DNA from: Sulfurimonas sp.
Lineage (GTDB): Bacteria; Campylobacterota; Campylobacteria; Campylobacterales; Sulfurimonadaceae
DNA: 45,709 nt
Direction: 5' to 3'
Assembly: GCF_018698455.1 (NCBI RefSeq)
Contig: NZ_JABIOQ010000041.1
Coordinates: 1 to 45,709 of the forward strand
Numbering within the stretch: position 1 is the stretch's first letter; each line of letters opens with the position of its first letter. The translations under genes were made by a program, and so were the position numbers. Positions 28,863-38,940 of the stretch are shown here, piece after piece. A model generated the notes under the pieces. That model did not search any database. It worked only from the letters and a program-made list of their open reading frames with translations, and was not told the DNA's origin.

Positions 28863-31100
28863 TTAGAGTATTTCTCTTATACCCTTAGTGTTTGGAGTAG
28901 ATAATATATGCTCATTCTCAAGTTGTTCAATTATACGAGCAGAACGGTTATACCCTACTTGTAACCTTCTTTGAAGATAAGAAATAGATGTCTTTCTATC
29001 GGTTAGAACAATATTTTTTGCTTCTTCATAAAGTTCATCAAGCTCCTGATAAGTATCTTTTGAAGCTAATGATGCAGATTCACTTTCCTCAACAAGAAAA
29101 CTTTTATCATAGTTTGGCTCACGCTGAGACTTAATAAACTCAACAATATTTTCTATTTCATCTTCTGTTGCCCATGGAGCATGAAGACGGACGAGAGCCG
29201 TAGAACCTGGAGGTGTAAAAAGCATATCTCCACGACCAAGAAGAGATTCTGCTCCCATTTGATCTAATATGATCTTCGAGTCTATCTTTTGCCCTACTCT
29301 ATATGAAATACGAGATGGAAGGTTTGCTTTGATTAGACCCGTTACTACATCAACAGAAGGCCTTTGTGTAGCAACAACTAAGTGAATACCACAAGCACGA
29401 GATTTCTGAGCAAGTCTTGCTATAGATATTTCTACATCTTTTCCGCTAGTCATCATCAAGTCAGCTAATTCATCTATTATTACCACTATATAAGGAAAGT
29501 GTTCCCCACCCTCTTTTTTAACTTTTTCATTGTAGTTTTCAATATTTTTAGTTCTACTGTCTGCCATTATTTCATAACGACGCTCCATCTCTGCAACCAT
29601 ATTATTAAGAGCGGCTATTGCTTGCTTTGGTTTTGTTATAACTGGTGTTAAAAGGTGAGGTATATCATTGTAAACAGAGAATTCAAGCATTTTAGGATCT
29701 ATCATTAACAAACGCAACTGATCTGGAGAATTTTTATACAGAAGTGAAAGTATCATGGAGTTTATTCCAACACTTTTACCACTGCCAGTTGTTCCTGCTA
29801 TAAGTAAGTGAGGAAGCTTTTTAAGATCAGTAATAAATGGTTTTCCGACAATGTCTTTACCTAAAACTATAGTCAAAGGAGAAGCAGAGTCTTTAAAGAG
29901 CTTATCATCAAGTATCTCACGTAGGTAAATCATATCTACCGTTTCGTTTGGAATTTCTATACCTACAACATCTTTACCAGGTATTGGAGCTTGTATGCGA
30001 ATAGTTTCAGCTGAGAGAGCCATGGCTAAATCATCTTGCAAGTTGAGTATTTTACTTACTTTTACATTTGCCGCTGGTTTAAACTCAAAAGTTGAGACGA
30101 CGGGACCGGCATATGTACGAACTACATCTCCATCAATCTTAAAGTGTGCTAGTTTTTCTATAAGATATCGGATTTTATCATCCAGCTCATTTTCATCTAT
30201 ACTTTTCACTATTTTTTGTGGTTTCTGCAAAAACTCAACGGAAGGAAGTTTAAAGTTCTTTGGTTTTTCAACATTTCCTTTTTCTATTCCTGCTAAAAGC
30301 TTTGCATTCTCTTCTAGTTCTTCTACTATGACTGCACTTCGTTGTTCTTTAACTTCATCAGCAATATCTAAAAGATTTTTTACAGGGGCAATATCTTCTA
30401 TCTTATCTTCTTTTGGCTTAATCTCTGTGGATACTGATTTATCTTCTACAATACTTTGAACATCACTTAATATTGTCTCTTTTCTCATATATGTAGGTAT
30501 ATCTATCTCGAGTTCTGGCATGTCATTTAAGGACTCTTCCGTATGAGTTAAAGTTTCTTTTTCAGAGATAAACTCAGTTTTTTTAAGAGGTATATTTTTA
30601 CTCGTTGTTTCTTTTTCAAAAGCTTTTATACTAACTATCTTATTTTTGTTTTTTATAAAACTGTAAAATACATCTAAAATTTCAGCAGTAGTTTTTTCAA
30701 GAATAATAATTGCAGATACGAGGGTAATCATGCATAAAAAAACCCATAGACCGAATAAACCAATATATGGGCTTAAAAAGTCTACAAAGTCACTTCCAAT
30801 CTTTCCTCTTAGCTCATTTTGTACAAGTAGGCCCTGTGCGATAAGCGAAGCAAACAAAAGGAGTATAGAAGATACAAATAGCTCTGCTTTTCTAAAGCTT
30901 AACTTTACATTTTTATACATAAAGTAAAGTGGCACAAGAATAGTAAAAAGATATATAAATGATATATAACCAAAATAAAGCTGGTTATAATGTGAAAACA
31001 TCACACCAAAACTTCCCATAAGTTCGTTGCTACCTAAAAGAGTAGAAAAACCCAAATAAATTAATACACCAACAATAAAAATAAAAAATGTATCTTTCAA
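28863..31100 (-). CDS. ftsK: DNA translocase FtsK
   Basis: Membrane-anchored motor that pumps chromosome ends through the division septum. The 745-residue protein has four N-terminal membrane helices (to about residue 150), a charged linker (about 150-280), and the RecA-like motor with Walker A GTTGSGKSVGIN and Walker B region YIVVIIDELADLM, plus ATQRPSVDVVTGLIKANLPSR. The last 65 residues form the winged-helix gamma domain (SISYLQRRLQVGYNRSARII) that reads KOPS-type sites. The start is TTG 31100 with GGA about 9 nt upstream. Confidence 0.97.
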   Translation of the reverse strand: MKDTFFIFIVGVLIYLGFSTLLGSNELMGSFGVMFSHYNQLYFGYISFIYLFTILVPLYFMYKNVKLSFRKAELFVSSILLLFASLIAQGLLVQNELRGKIGSDFVDFLSPYIGLFGLWVFLCMITLVSAIIILEKTTAEILDVFYSFIKNKNKIVSIKAFEKETTSKNIPLKKTEFISEKETLTHTEESLNDMPELEIDIPTYMRKETILSDVQSIVEDKSVSTEIKPKEDKIEDIAPVKNLLDIADEVKEQRSAVIVEELEENAKLLAGIEKGNVEKPKNFKLPSVEFLQKPQKIVKSIDENELDDKIRYLIEKLAHFKIDGDVVRTYAGPVVSTFEFKPAANVKVSKILNLQDDLAMALSAETIRIQAPIPGKDVVGIEIPNETVDMIYLREILDDKLFKDSASPLTIVLGKDIVGKPFITDLKKLPHLLIAGTTGSGKSVGINSMILSLLYKNSPDQLRLLMIDPKMLEFSVYNDIPHLLTPVITKPKQAIAALNNMVAEMERRYEIMADSRTKNIENYNEKVKKEGGEHFPYIVVIIDELADLMMTSGKDVEISIARLAQKSRACGIHLVVATQRPSVDVVTGLIKANLPSRISYRVGQKIDSKIILDQMGAESLLGRGDMLFTPPGSTALVRLHAPWATEDEIENIVEFIKSQREPNYDKSFLVEESESASLASKDTYQELDELYEEAKNIVLTDRKTSISYLQRRLQVGYNRSARIIEQLENEHILSTPNTKGIREIL

Positions 31101-31135
31101 ATCATAATATCCATAATAGTAAATTTAAAGGTAGT

Positions 31136-31173
31136 ATAGCCAAAAACATTCCACAAAGGATTTATTTGGCTAT
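31136..31173 (-). terminator. Hairpin between flgL and ftsK
   Basis: ATAGCCAAA (31136-31144) pairs perfectly with TTTGGCTAT (31165-31173), loop of 20 nt. It lies just after the flgL stop in transcript order, before the ftsK start. No strong T run follows on the minus strand, so it may be a weak terminator or a protective 3' hairpin. Confidence 0.4.
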
Positions 31174-31190
31174 TTGTAATAAAAAAAGAA

Positions 31191-33218
31191 TTATAAATAG
31201 TTAACTAGGCTAAGCTTTGAAACTTTACCTACAGTTGAAAGCATAGCTTGTTGGTTTAGAGTAAGTTGCTGTAAATGTAGTGCTGCTTTAGCTAAATCGG
31301 TATCTATAACTTCAGATCGAAGAACTACTGCACTAAGCTCCAAAAGCTCTGTATTTTCTATTGAACTGGTCAATCTGTTAGACTGTGCACCCGAGATCGA
31401 CTGTATTTTAAATAAATGCTTTTGTAAATCACCTATAGTAGCTATAGAGTTCTCCACACCTAGATTTCTTATCGTTCCACTAGATGTATCAGGGTAAGTC
31501 TTGTACTCTTCTACAGATTTAATCGCTTCAGATATAGTAGCGAAAAAATCTGTTTTTGGATCACGAACAGTAAGTGAATTATTAGAATTAAAGGTCATAA
31601 CAGAAGCATCACCACCAACGGTAAAGTTTCCGCTATTTGAGTCATAAAGTGAAATACTTGCTTTTGTTGTCCCCGATGTTTTGTCAAAAATATTTAATTT
31701 TCCATTTTCAAGATATGTATTAGAAATATTATTCGAATTTTTCACAGCTGTATCATAGGCATTTGGATCACCGGTAATACTTGGGATAGTCCCTGAAATG
31801 ACCATGTTTACGACATCCATCAACTGTTGATAAGTCATGTCATCTGCATTCACAGCAGCCCTTGGTGTACTCATATCATAAATTTCATAATTAGTTAGAC
31901 CGCCATCAATTGAAAAAGTAGAACCGACATTACTGAAATCTATCTCAACAGCGATAGGTGTATTACTAGTATTCGTTCCATTAACGATTAGTTTGGTTCC
32001 ATCAAGTGTTCCTGGTATACCCTGAGATAAATCAGCCACTTCTGAAATCTTAGTCGAAGGAGTAGCAAATGCGTTTGTTGTTCTGTCAATCTGTGCAATA
32101 CTAGAAGCAAGGGTTGCCCCTGCTTTAGTAAACTCAGTTCTATCATAAATACGACCAGAAAGCGATGTCAACACTGTATCAGCAATTTCATATGGAGACT
32201 GATTAAATTCTCTTATATATAGTCCAGGTGTAGTGCTTGCCAAACTGTAGTCTGTAACTCCACCATTAACAACTAAGTCGTCGATCGATGTAACATTTGC
32301 TTGATCACCTCCAGCACTAAAGTCCGATGCTCCAACCATATGAAATTCCATCTTACTCGAACCACTACTCTTATCAGCAACTATAATCTGACCCGTATTA
32401 TTCATCGAGACATTTACTACATCTACAGTGCCAGTATTACCATATGACTTGCCAATTTCATCCATTAAGTCGTCTATAGTTGAAGTGTTATCTAGTGGTA
32501 TTCGTGTGTTAAATGCCGTACCATCACTTCTCGAACCTCTGAGATAAAAGTTATGCTCATTTCCCACAGGAATATTACCCATATAATCTGCCATAGTAGT
32601 TGTACCTGTCAGTGTAGTTCCAGTATTTGTTGTTTGCATTACATTACTAGTAACTTCTCTACGTGTCAAGCTCTCTTCTCCAAGAAAAAGATCTGCACCA
32701 GAGATATTAAATGGTTGTTTATTATTAGAGCCAAGAAGTGCTGTCATAGAAATATCGTTACCATTATATTTCCCATTATCATCTATTGGCTTTACATTAA
32801 CTGATGAACCAGAAAATAGAAACTTTCCATTTATTGAAGCATTTGAAAGACTTTTCAGTGTTCCTTCCATAGCCCTTAACTCTCCCGCTATAGCATCTAA
32901 TGATGATTCATCATTAGTATCATTGGATGCTTGGATAAGAAGGACTTTCATTCTATCTAGTTCATCTGTAAATTCATTGAGAGTAACATCAGTTTGATTA
33001 GAGACTTTATAACCACTATCGGCACTTTTTTTAACCTGTCCAAGTGTTGCTAGCTCATTATCCAAACGCATTGTCTCAACAAATGTTGAAACATTATCAC
33101 TTGCATATTGAATTTTAAGCCCTGAAGCTATCTGCTTATTTACATCAAATAAATTTTGATTTATTTTACTATGGTTCGTACTAAGATTGTTATAATACAT
33201 ACTGTTCATAATTCTCAC
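31191..33218 (-). CDS. flgL: Flagellar hook-associated protein 3 (FlgL)
   Basis: Junction protein between hook and filament, exported by the flagellar type III system. The 675-residue protein has the flagellin-like N-terminus (MRIMNSMYYNNLSTNHSKIN, then FDVNKQIASGLKIQYASDNV) and C-terminus (SSIENTELLELSAVVLRSEV and a helix to the end) that form the D0/D1 coiled coils, with a large variable Thr/Ser/Asn-rich centre. It is about twice the enteric length, as is usual in Campylobacterota. The start is GTG 33218 with a strong GGAGGT 5-6 nt upstream, giving the MRI start typical of FlgL. Confidence 0.93.
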   Translation of the reverse strand: MRIMNSMYYNNLSTNHSKINQNLFDVNKQIASGLKIQYASDNVSTFVETMRLDNELATLGQVKKSADSGYKVSNQTDVTLNEFTDELDRMKVLLIQASNDTNDESSLDAIAGELRAMEGTLKSLSNASINGKFLFSGSSVNVKPIDDNGKYNGNDISMTALLGSNNKQPFNISGADLFLGEESLTRREVTSNVMQTTNTGTTLTGTTTMADYMGNIPVGNEHNFYLRGSRSDGTAFNTRIPLDNTSTIDDLMDEIGKSYGNTGTVDVVNVSMNNTGQIIVADKSSGSSKMEFHMVGASDFSAGGDQANVTSIDDLVVNGGVTDYSLASTTPGLYIREFNQSPYEIADTVLTSLSGRIYDRTEFTKAGATLASSIAQIDRTTNAFATPSTKISEVADLSQGIPGTLDGTKLIVNGTNTSNTPIAVEIDFSNVGSTFSIDGGLTNYEIYDMSTPRAAVNADDMTYQQLMDVVNMVISGTIPSITGDPNAYDTAVKNSNNISNTYLENGKLNIFDKTSGTTKASISLYDSNSGNFTVGGDASVMTFNSNNSLTVRDPKTDFFATISEAIKSVEEYKTYPDTSSGTIRNLGVENSIATIGDLQKHLFKIQSISGAQSNRLTSSIENTELLELSAVVLRSEVIDTDLAKAALHLQQLTLNQQAMLSTVGKVSKLSLVNYL

Positions 33219-33268
33219 TACACACCTCCATCAAACTATTTTATATATTTTATCACTTACTTTATAAT

Positions 33269-33286
33269 AAGCAAATTAAATACCAT
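33269..33286 (-). promoter_or_regulatory. Candidate sigma54 promoter of flgL
   Basis: On the minus strand TGGTAT-N5-TTGCT gives GG at -24 and GC at -12 with exactly 10 nt between, close to the TGGCAC-N5-TTGCW consensus. It would start transcription about 40 nt before the flgL GTG. Hook-class flagellar genes in Campylobacterota often use sigma54 (RpoN), which supports the call. Confidence 0.6.
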
Positions 33287-33559
33287 ATATTTAATATCGG
33301 CCAAATAGGTAAATCCTACAAGATTTAGGCTCAAAAATTGTTTAAATTGATGTAAAAGTCAAATATAATGAACCCCTAAAACTTAACCAGTAAAATCTAT
33401 TTTCTTATTTCTAAAATGATAGAATAGAAATAGAAAAAACGGGTGCATAACATACATTTTAAACTATGCTATATTAGGAATAAACAAAGGTTAATTTATA
33501 AGCACCAAGTAGACCCCATCTTAACAATTTAAAAACTTTTTACTTTATAGAGTTTTAAG
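33287..33559. other. AT-rich intergenic region upstream of flgL
   Basis: About 340 bp separate flgL from the next gene's stop. Beyond the sigma54-like site I see no gene, RNA or repeat. A TATAAT occurs on the plus strand near 33366 but no plus-strand gene follows. Confidence 0.5.
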
Positions 33560-34669
33560 TTATTCTTTGTAAAAAGGCTTCTTATTTTTTCTAGCCCATC
33601 TTGCAAAAAATCTTACAGGGCTTAGTCTCTCACTTATTTCTTTACCACTAAGCATATGCTCTTTTAGTAGTTTAGCCAAATACGGTGCAAGAACAAAACC
33701 ATAACCTGCACTCCCATTTATCATATAAAGGTTTGGATAGTACGTATACTTGTTATAGTCTACTTTTTTCATCTCAAAGTTTATACTTGTATTATTTAAA
33801 GTTTCACGGGATAAAACTAAAGAGCCAATTAGAGGCATATAATCAGTTGAACCAGATCGTAAGCCTACATAATCTGTAATCACCTCAACATTCTCTAAGT
33901 CCATAGTCCGAGAAGCTTTTTCAAGTAACTCTTCCCTACCACTCTCTATATTATAAGGTTCTTTTGCACTCTCTGGATGATAATGTACATTATGAGTGGC
34001 TCCTATTGCTAATTGTCCATTACAACTAGGAGAGATGGAAACAAACTGGTGTATCGAGTAAGGGTTTTTTGTTGTAGTCTTCACATCTATGCGATGTCCC
34101 CAAATACCACGGAGTTTTATATATGGCTCTTTAATGAGTTGTTTATATGCCCCAGTGGCTAAAACAACTTCTTTTGCGTAGTATGTTTCATTTATAACCC
34201 AAACGCCATCATCATAAACTAAAGAGTCCACCGTTTGTCTCACTAGTTTTGCGCTCTTTGCCATAGCTTCACAAACACTTTTAGCATCTACTATGCCAGC
34301 ATCTATACTTATACTCTCATTTAACTCACTACTATACTCTAAAAGCTTATGAGTTGTGTCTTTTTTATAACTTAGCAATGCTTGGGCATCTTTATCGTCT
34401 TTGGCTATATGTAAGAGGGGAGATTTAGTTAGAAGCTCAGGAAAGTTTTTCTCATAAAAATCAAGGGAATAAGTAAACGCAGTATCAAGAAGTTCTTTGA
34501 GTTCTCCAGTCTTAGAAAACTTTGGAGATATAAAAGCACCTGCTGCACCACTTCCCCCACCAGCAATCCCTTCTTTATCAAACAAGATGACTTTTTTATT
34601 TTCATTGCTTAATTCATAGGCGATACTACAACCATTTATACCGGCACCTATAATGCACATGTCATACAT
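33560..34669 (-). CDS. FAD-dependent oxidoreductase (DAO family, MnmC C-domain-like)
   Basis: A 369-residue flavoprotein with the dinucleotide-binding start CIIGAGINGCSIAYELS (Rossmann GxGxxG) followed by the GIAGGGSGAAGAFISPKFS loop, and later LRGIWGHRID, VGLRSGSTDYMPLIG and INGSAGYGFVLAPYLAKLL. This pattern resembles the MnmC oxidase domain, which processes cmnm5U in tRNA wobble positions, but glycine or D-amino acid oxidase relatives look alike. Its ATG directly follows the protease TAG with no gap, implying translational coupling in the glyS - protease - oxidoreductase operon. Confidence 0.75.
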   Translation of the reverse strand: MYDMCIIGAGINGCSIAYELSNENKKVILFDKEGIAGGGSGAAGAFISPKFSKTGELKELLDTAFTYSLDFYEKNFPELLTKSPLLHIAKDDKDAQALLSYKKDTTHKLLEYSSELNESISIDAGIVDAKSVCEAMAKSAKLVRQTVDSLVYDDGVWVINETYYAKEVVLATGAYKQLIKEPYIKLRGIWGHRIDVKTTTKNPYSIHQFVSISPSCNGQLAIGATHNVHYHPESAKEPYNIESGREELLEKASRTMDLENVEVITDYVGLRSGSTDYMPLIGSLVLSRETLNNTSINFEMKKVDYNKYTYYPNLYMINGSAGYGFVLAPYLAKLLKEHMLSGKEISERLSPVRFFARWARKNKKPFYKE

Positions 34670-36103
34670 CTACTTTTGATTACTATTAGTGTTTATACTG
34701 TAGCGTTTAAGTATTTGCTTCTCTATACCTTTAGCTTTATCATTATCTATAGCTATTTTAACACCATCTTTATTTTTCAAAAGTAAATATTTCTTTTTAG
34801 AATTAGCCACAAGTTTTTTAAACTCTTCAAAATTTTTAAATTCTGTATCGTTTACTGTCTTTATAAGCCAGTATGTAATGTTATGGTTCCCTCTATTTGT
34901 ATTATCAGCAAGAACTTTAAGCAGAACTACTTCTTCATCTTTCTCTACTGTCGCCCATTTACTAGCAGCTTCACTTAACTCTAACCGGTTACTACCTTTC
35001 TTTGATAGAAGGTTACGACTTAAAGGTGTAAATACATAACCACCATATATAGTGTACCTTGGCATTACATCATGTTCTATTGTATCTACTAGTAGATCAT
35101 CATTAGCAACATTTTGTAGTCTTACCTCTACTTCTACTCTTTTAAAATCTCTAAGGAGTTCAAACTCGATACTGTCACCTATCTGCTTTTTATCAGCATA
35201 GTACATAAAAGAAGTATACTGCTGTGGCATAAACTCTACTGTACCATCATTATAAATCCTATGTCCATCTATACTTAGGAGGATATCTCCACTTTCGAGC
35301 ACTTCGTAAGCTGAGGAGAGAGTAGAGACTTTCATAACCATTACCCCACTTACATCTTTATTCATTCCATAAACATCACGAAGAGTTTTACTCTCCATCT
35401 TCTGTGTTCCTATTCCAAGGTTTGCAAAACCATCATAGAGTCCATCTTTTACATCTTCTAAAAAATGTTTCACTACAACACAAGGAACTATGTAACCAAT
35501 ATTTTGAGACTTTGTAATCTGTTGCATCACTACACCGGTGATTTTTCCATTACTTATAGCTGGACCACCACTATTACCAGGATTAACCGCAGCGTCTATT
35601 TGTATACTTAAAAAGTTTTCTCTCGAGTGTGCATATGTATGATGTTCTAAACGCGAGACTATACCAGTGCTCACACTTAAACTGTTTCCACCTAGGGGAA
35701 ATCCATAAACACTTATCTTTTGTTGTATCTGGGGAAGTTGAGCAAATTCTAAAGGAATTGTATTATCAAAGAAAGATTCATCTTTGACACGAAGGAGTGC
35801 TAAGTCGGACTGATGAGAGATAAACTCTACCTCAGCTTGGTAGCGTTTTATTTGACCATGGCGTTTAACCTCGATAAAGGTTTCGTTAGCCACTACATGA
35901 GCATTAGTTAAGATTCTATTGCCCAGGATTATACTACCTGAACCATGAGAGCGTCTTATACTTGAGTTCCATGGTATAGCGTAGTTAGGGATTTTAGAAA
36001 CGGTGTATATCTTGACTATTGAGTCTTGTACATCTTTGTTCGCGTTTGCTTGTACATTGACAACGAAGAGAAGTATACTTACAACTAGACCCAATATCTT
36101 CAT
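34670..36103 (-). CDS. HtrA/Deg-like periplasmic serine protease with C-terminal PDZ region
   Basis: A 477-residue exported protease. A signal peptide (about 1-20, ending VNVQANA) is followed by a trypsin-fold domain with the triad His69 (LTNAHVV), Asp100 (SDLALLRV) and Ser178 (NPGNSGGPA). Residues about 235-320 form a PDZ-like domain (GVMVMKVSTLSSAYEVLESG then DILLSIDGH), and a second one may follow. The layout is closer to the Deg9-like long Deg proteases than to DegP. A role in envelope quality control is inferred. AAGGA lies 5 nt before the ATG; glyS ends 13 bp upstream. Confidence 0.88.
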   Translation of the reverse strand: MKILGLVVSILLFVVNVQANANKDVQDSIVKIYTVSKIPNYAIPWNSSIRRSHGSGSIILGNRILTNAHVVANETFIEVKRHGQIKRYQAEVEFISHQSDLALLRVKDESFFDNTIPLEFAQLPQIQQKISVYGFPLGGNSLSVSTGIVSRLEHHTYAHSRENFLSIQIDAAVNPGNSGGPAISNGKITGVVMQQITKSQNIGYIVPCVVVKHFLEDVKDGLYDGFANLGIGTQKMESKTLRDVYGMNKDVSGVMVMKVSTLSSAYEVLESGDILLSIDGHRIYNDGTVEFMPQQYTSFMYYADKKQIGDSIEFELLRDFKRVEVEVRLQNVANDDLLVDTIEHDVMPRYTIYGGYVFTPLSRNLLSKKGSNRLELSEAASKWATVEKDEEVVLLKVLADNTNRGNHNITYWLIKTVNDTEFKNFEEFKKLVANSKKKYLLLKNKDGVKIAIDNDKAKGIEKQILKRYSINTNSNQK

Positions 36104-36116
36104 TACTATCCTTTAG

Positions 36117-38135
36117 TTATATACTTACTTCTTTTATATCTGCGATGTTTAGAATGCTTTTGTATACAGAGGCTACTAAAGACTTTCTATTGTTTTTAAG
36201 TGCTGCGTCTTCCGCGTTTACCATTACGTTTTCAAAGAAACTATCAAGCTCTGGCTTTAGCCCTAGTAGTGCATCTAACTCTTCTTCATATGAGTTAAAG
36301 CTCACTGCACTTACATCGCTATATCTTTTAAAAAGCTCTTTTTCTGCAGCTTCACTTAAAAGGCTTGTCTCTACTGCGTGATCTTTGCTGAGGTCTATAT
36401 CTTTAGTTATATTTGCAACACGTTTAAATGTAGAGCTCACTTCATCAAAACCTTCTGCATTTACAAGGTTGTTGAGTGCTTTTATTTTCTGAGCTAAACG
36501 AAGAAAGTCTCTCTCTCCTGATGCTAAAACTGCTTCAATAATAGAAGGGTTTACATCATAGTAGCGTTTAACACGTTCAAGTATAAATGCTTCTAACTTA
36601 ACTAAGTCAATCTCAGAGTAGTTTTGTGAGAGTTCTTTCATAGTTTCTACTATGTCAAATGAAAACTCAAACTCGTTAATGATTCTAACAAGGCCATTTA
36701 CAGCACGACGAAGAGCAAAAGGATCACGAGACCCTGTTGGAATCTGGTTTACTGAAAAAAGACCTAAGAGTGTGTCTATCTTTATACTCATAGCAACAAC
36801 ACCACTTAATGGAGTTGATGGTAAAGTGCTATCTTCTCCATCTGGTAAGTACTGTTCACTTATTGCAGTCGCTACAGCTTTGGTCTCACCCTGCTCCGCA
36901 GCATAGTATCCACCCATAAGACCTTGAAGTTCTGTAAACTCATATACCATCTCACTCATAAGATCAGCTTTTGCAATTTCTACAGCTCTTGTGAGATCTG
37001 CTTTATCCGCGTCAACTTCAAACTTATCAAAAAGAGTTGAAGCTATTTTACCCTCACGTTCTATCTTGTCCGCAACTGTTCCAAGACCTTTAAAGAAAGT
37101 TACTTTCTCAAGTCCCTTAGTACTAAGTCCATTTTTTAAGTCATTGTCCCAAAAGAAGAGTCCATCTTCTAAACGCGGCCGTAAAACTGTTTCATTTCCA
37201 GCTATAACCTTAGAAAAATCATCTGTAAGTGCATTTGAAACTACTACAAATTTATTTATAAGCTTGCCATCTTTGAAAACTGGGAAGTAACGCTGATGCT
37301 CTTTCATAGATGTAATGATAACCTCAGGAGGCAATCTTAAAAATGCTTCATCAAAAGAACCTAAAAGAGCTGTAGGGTTTTCATTAATAGCCACCACTTC
37401 ATCAAAAAGTTCTGAGTCTATCTCTATAGTGACATCATTCTCTTTTTCTATAAGTTTAAAGTCTGCAGATATTTTTTCTGCTCGTTTACTTGGAAAAAGC
37501 GTAACACCACCTTTCTCTAAAACTTCAAAGTACTCTTTAGCACCACTAATAGCTGTAGCACCAAACTTAGATATACGATGTACATATGTCTCTTTAGATG
37601 ACTGTACTCCAAAAAGTGTCATAGGTACCAGTTCATCACCTAAAAGAGTATTTACCCATCTTACAGGACGAATAAAACTTTCAGCTGAGCTTCCCCAACG
37701 CATAGTTTTTCCAAACTCTAGAGACTTTATCCAAGACTCTACTATCTCAGGTAAGAGATCAGTAGAAGGTTTTCCCTTGACATCTTTTTTATAGTAAAGT
37801 ACTTCTTTACCACCCTTATCTGTAGAACTAAGTTCTTCAAGTGTAACACCACACTTCTTTGCAAAGCCATTTGCAGCAGGAGTAGCTACTCCGTCTTTAT
37901 ATGCAACGGCTAAAGGAGCACCAAAGAACTCTTCCACAGAATCTTCTTGAGACACTTTAAACTCTCTATGCCAGATAACTAAACGTCTAGGAGTATAGTA
38001 AAATTCAAACTCACCTAAAAGTGAGTGTTTCTCTAAAATATCTGCATATTTTTTTTCAATATTTTTTAACTCTTTTAAAAGGGGAACAGCAGGAAGCTCT
38101 TCCACCCCAATCTCTATCAGTAGTGTTTTTAACAT
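36117..38135 (-). CDS. glyS: Glycine-tRNA ligase beta subunit
   Basis: The beta subunit of the alpha2beta2 glycyl-tRNA synthetase, needed for tRNA binding. The 672-residue protein begins MLKTLLIEIGVEELPAVPL and carries RWGSSAESFIRPVRWV, TSMKEHQRYFPVF, ADLMSEMVYEFTELQGLMGG, and NQIPTGSRDPFALRR, all strongly typical, with the DALR-type anticodon-binding region at the end. The alpha subunit glyQ is not in the window. It heads an operon with the protease and flavoprotein genes. Confidence 0.97.
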   Translation of the reverse strand: MLKTLLIEIGVEELPAVPLLKELKNIEKKYADILEKHSLLGEFEFYYTPRRLVIWHREFKVSQEDSVEEFFGAPLAVAYKDGVATPAANGFAKKCGVTLEELSSTDKGGKEVLYYKKDVKGKPSTDLLPEIVESWIKSLEFGKTMRWGSSAESFIRPVRWVNTLLGDELVPMTLFGVQSSKETYVHRISKFGATAISGAKEYFEVLEKGGVTLFPSKRAEKISADFKLIEKENDVTIEIDSELFDEVVAINENPTALLGSFDEAFLRLPPEVIITSMKEHQRYFPVFKDGKLINKFVVVSNALTDDFSKVIAGNETVLRPRLEDGLFFWDNDLKNGLSTKGLEKVTFFKGLGTVADKIEREGKIASTLFDKFEVDADKADLTRAVEIAKADLMSEMVYEFTELQGLMGGYYAAEQGETKAVATAISEQYLPDGEDSTLPSTPLSGVVAMSIKIDTLLGLFSVNQIPTGSRDPFALRRAVNGLVRIINEFEFSFDIVETMKELSQNYSEIDLVKLEAFILERVKRYYDVNPSIIEAVLASGERDFLRLAQKIKALNNLVNAEGFDEVSSTFKRVANITKDIDLSKDHAVETSLLSEAAEKELFKRYSDVSAVSFNSYEEELDALLGLKPELDSFFENVMVNAEDAALKNNRKSLVASVYKSILNIADIKEVSI

Positions 38136-38219
38136 AGTTGTACTCTTTGTATTATAATTATGGTGATTTTATCCTCTTTTTGGTTAAGCAGTGATAAAAT
38201 CCATATTAAAGGATTTTAA

Positions 38220-38849
38220 ATGAAAAAAATACTGTTGTCACTCCTGTTAAGTATGGGACTTTATGCTTCAGCTTCTTGTACAGGTATAGTTTTAGAGACA
38301 CTCTCTAGTGGTGGTTATACTTACATGAAAGTAGAAGAATCAAAAAAAACATACTGGATTGCAATGACTCAGCGTGATGTAAAAGTTGGTGATGCCATAA
38401 GTTACTCTGAACAAGGTTGGATGAAGGACTTTCATTCAAAAACACTTGACCGCACTTTTGAGTCTATTTTATTTGCTAGTGATGCTCCTACAAATACTCA
38501 TATAAAAGCTCCATCTAAAAAAGCAAGCATAATGGAATCTTCGCACACATCTTCTAGCAGTATTTCTATTGCTGATCTCTTTAAAAATCGTGATAAGTAT
38601 GTAGGTAAAATAGTAACTGTAAAAGGTAAAGTAACAAAAACTTCAGCACAAATTATGAAGCTAAACTGGATACACATTCAAGATGGCAGTAATTTTCACG
38701 ATATGAACGACCTTGTCTTTACATCTACACAAAATGCACCACAAGTGGGTGAAATTGTTTATGCCAAAGGTCTTGTAGTTAAAGACAAAGATTTCGGTTA
38801 TGGTTATTTTTACCCTCTCATCATTCAAGAAGCAAGTTTCTCAAAATAA
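38220..38849 (+). CDS. Exported OB-fold-like protein (NrfJ-like)
   Basis: A 209-residue protein with a signal peptide (MKKILLSLLLSMGLYASASC). Two similar beta-rich halves follow: CTGIVLETLSSGGYTYMKVE up to ISYSEQGWMKDF, and ISIADLFKNRDKYVGKIVTV then VKGKVTKTSAQIMKLNWIHI with IQDGSN. The pattern GKVV(x)TV-KGKV..W.hiqDG is that of bacterial OB-fold/NrfJ-like proteins. Function is uncertain. It lies upstream of the nickel permease by about 90 bp and may or may not belong to that cluster. Confidence 0.65.
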   Translation: MKKILLSLLLSMGLYASASCTGIVLETLSSGGYTYMKVEESKKTYWIAMTQRDVKVGDAISYSEQGWMKDFHSKTLDRTFESILFASDAPTNTHIKAPSKKASIMESSHTSSSSISIADLFKNRDKYVGKIVTVKGKVTKTSAQIMKLNWIHIQDGSNFHDMNDLVFTSTQNAPQVGEIVYAKGLVVKDKDFGYGYFYPLIIQEASFSK

Positions 38850-38940
38850 AACGAAAACTTTTTTAAATTAATAACATTAACTAGAGTTTTCATATAAAAT
38901 TAATATTATTCTATTATACTTAGCATTTTTAAGGATGTTT

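Noticed and set aside
31191-33218. FlgL as a fusion protein because of its 675-residue length
   Set aside because: Long central domains are usual for FlgL in this phylum and both ends are typical FlgL.
36145-37794. Several plus-strand open frames inside glyS
   Set aside because: Antisense to a clearly recognised gene, with low-complexity Ser/Leu/Phe translations; they are mirror frames.
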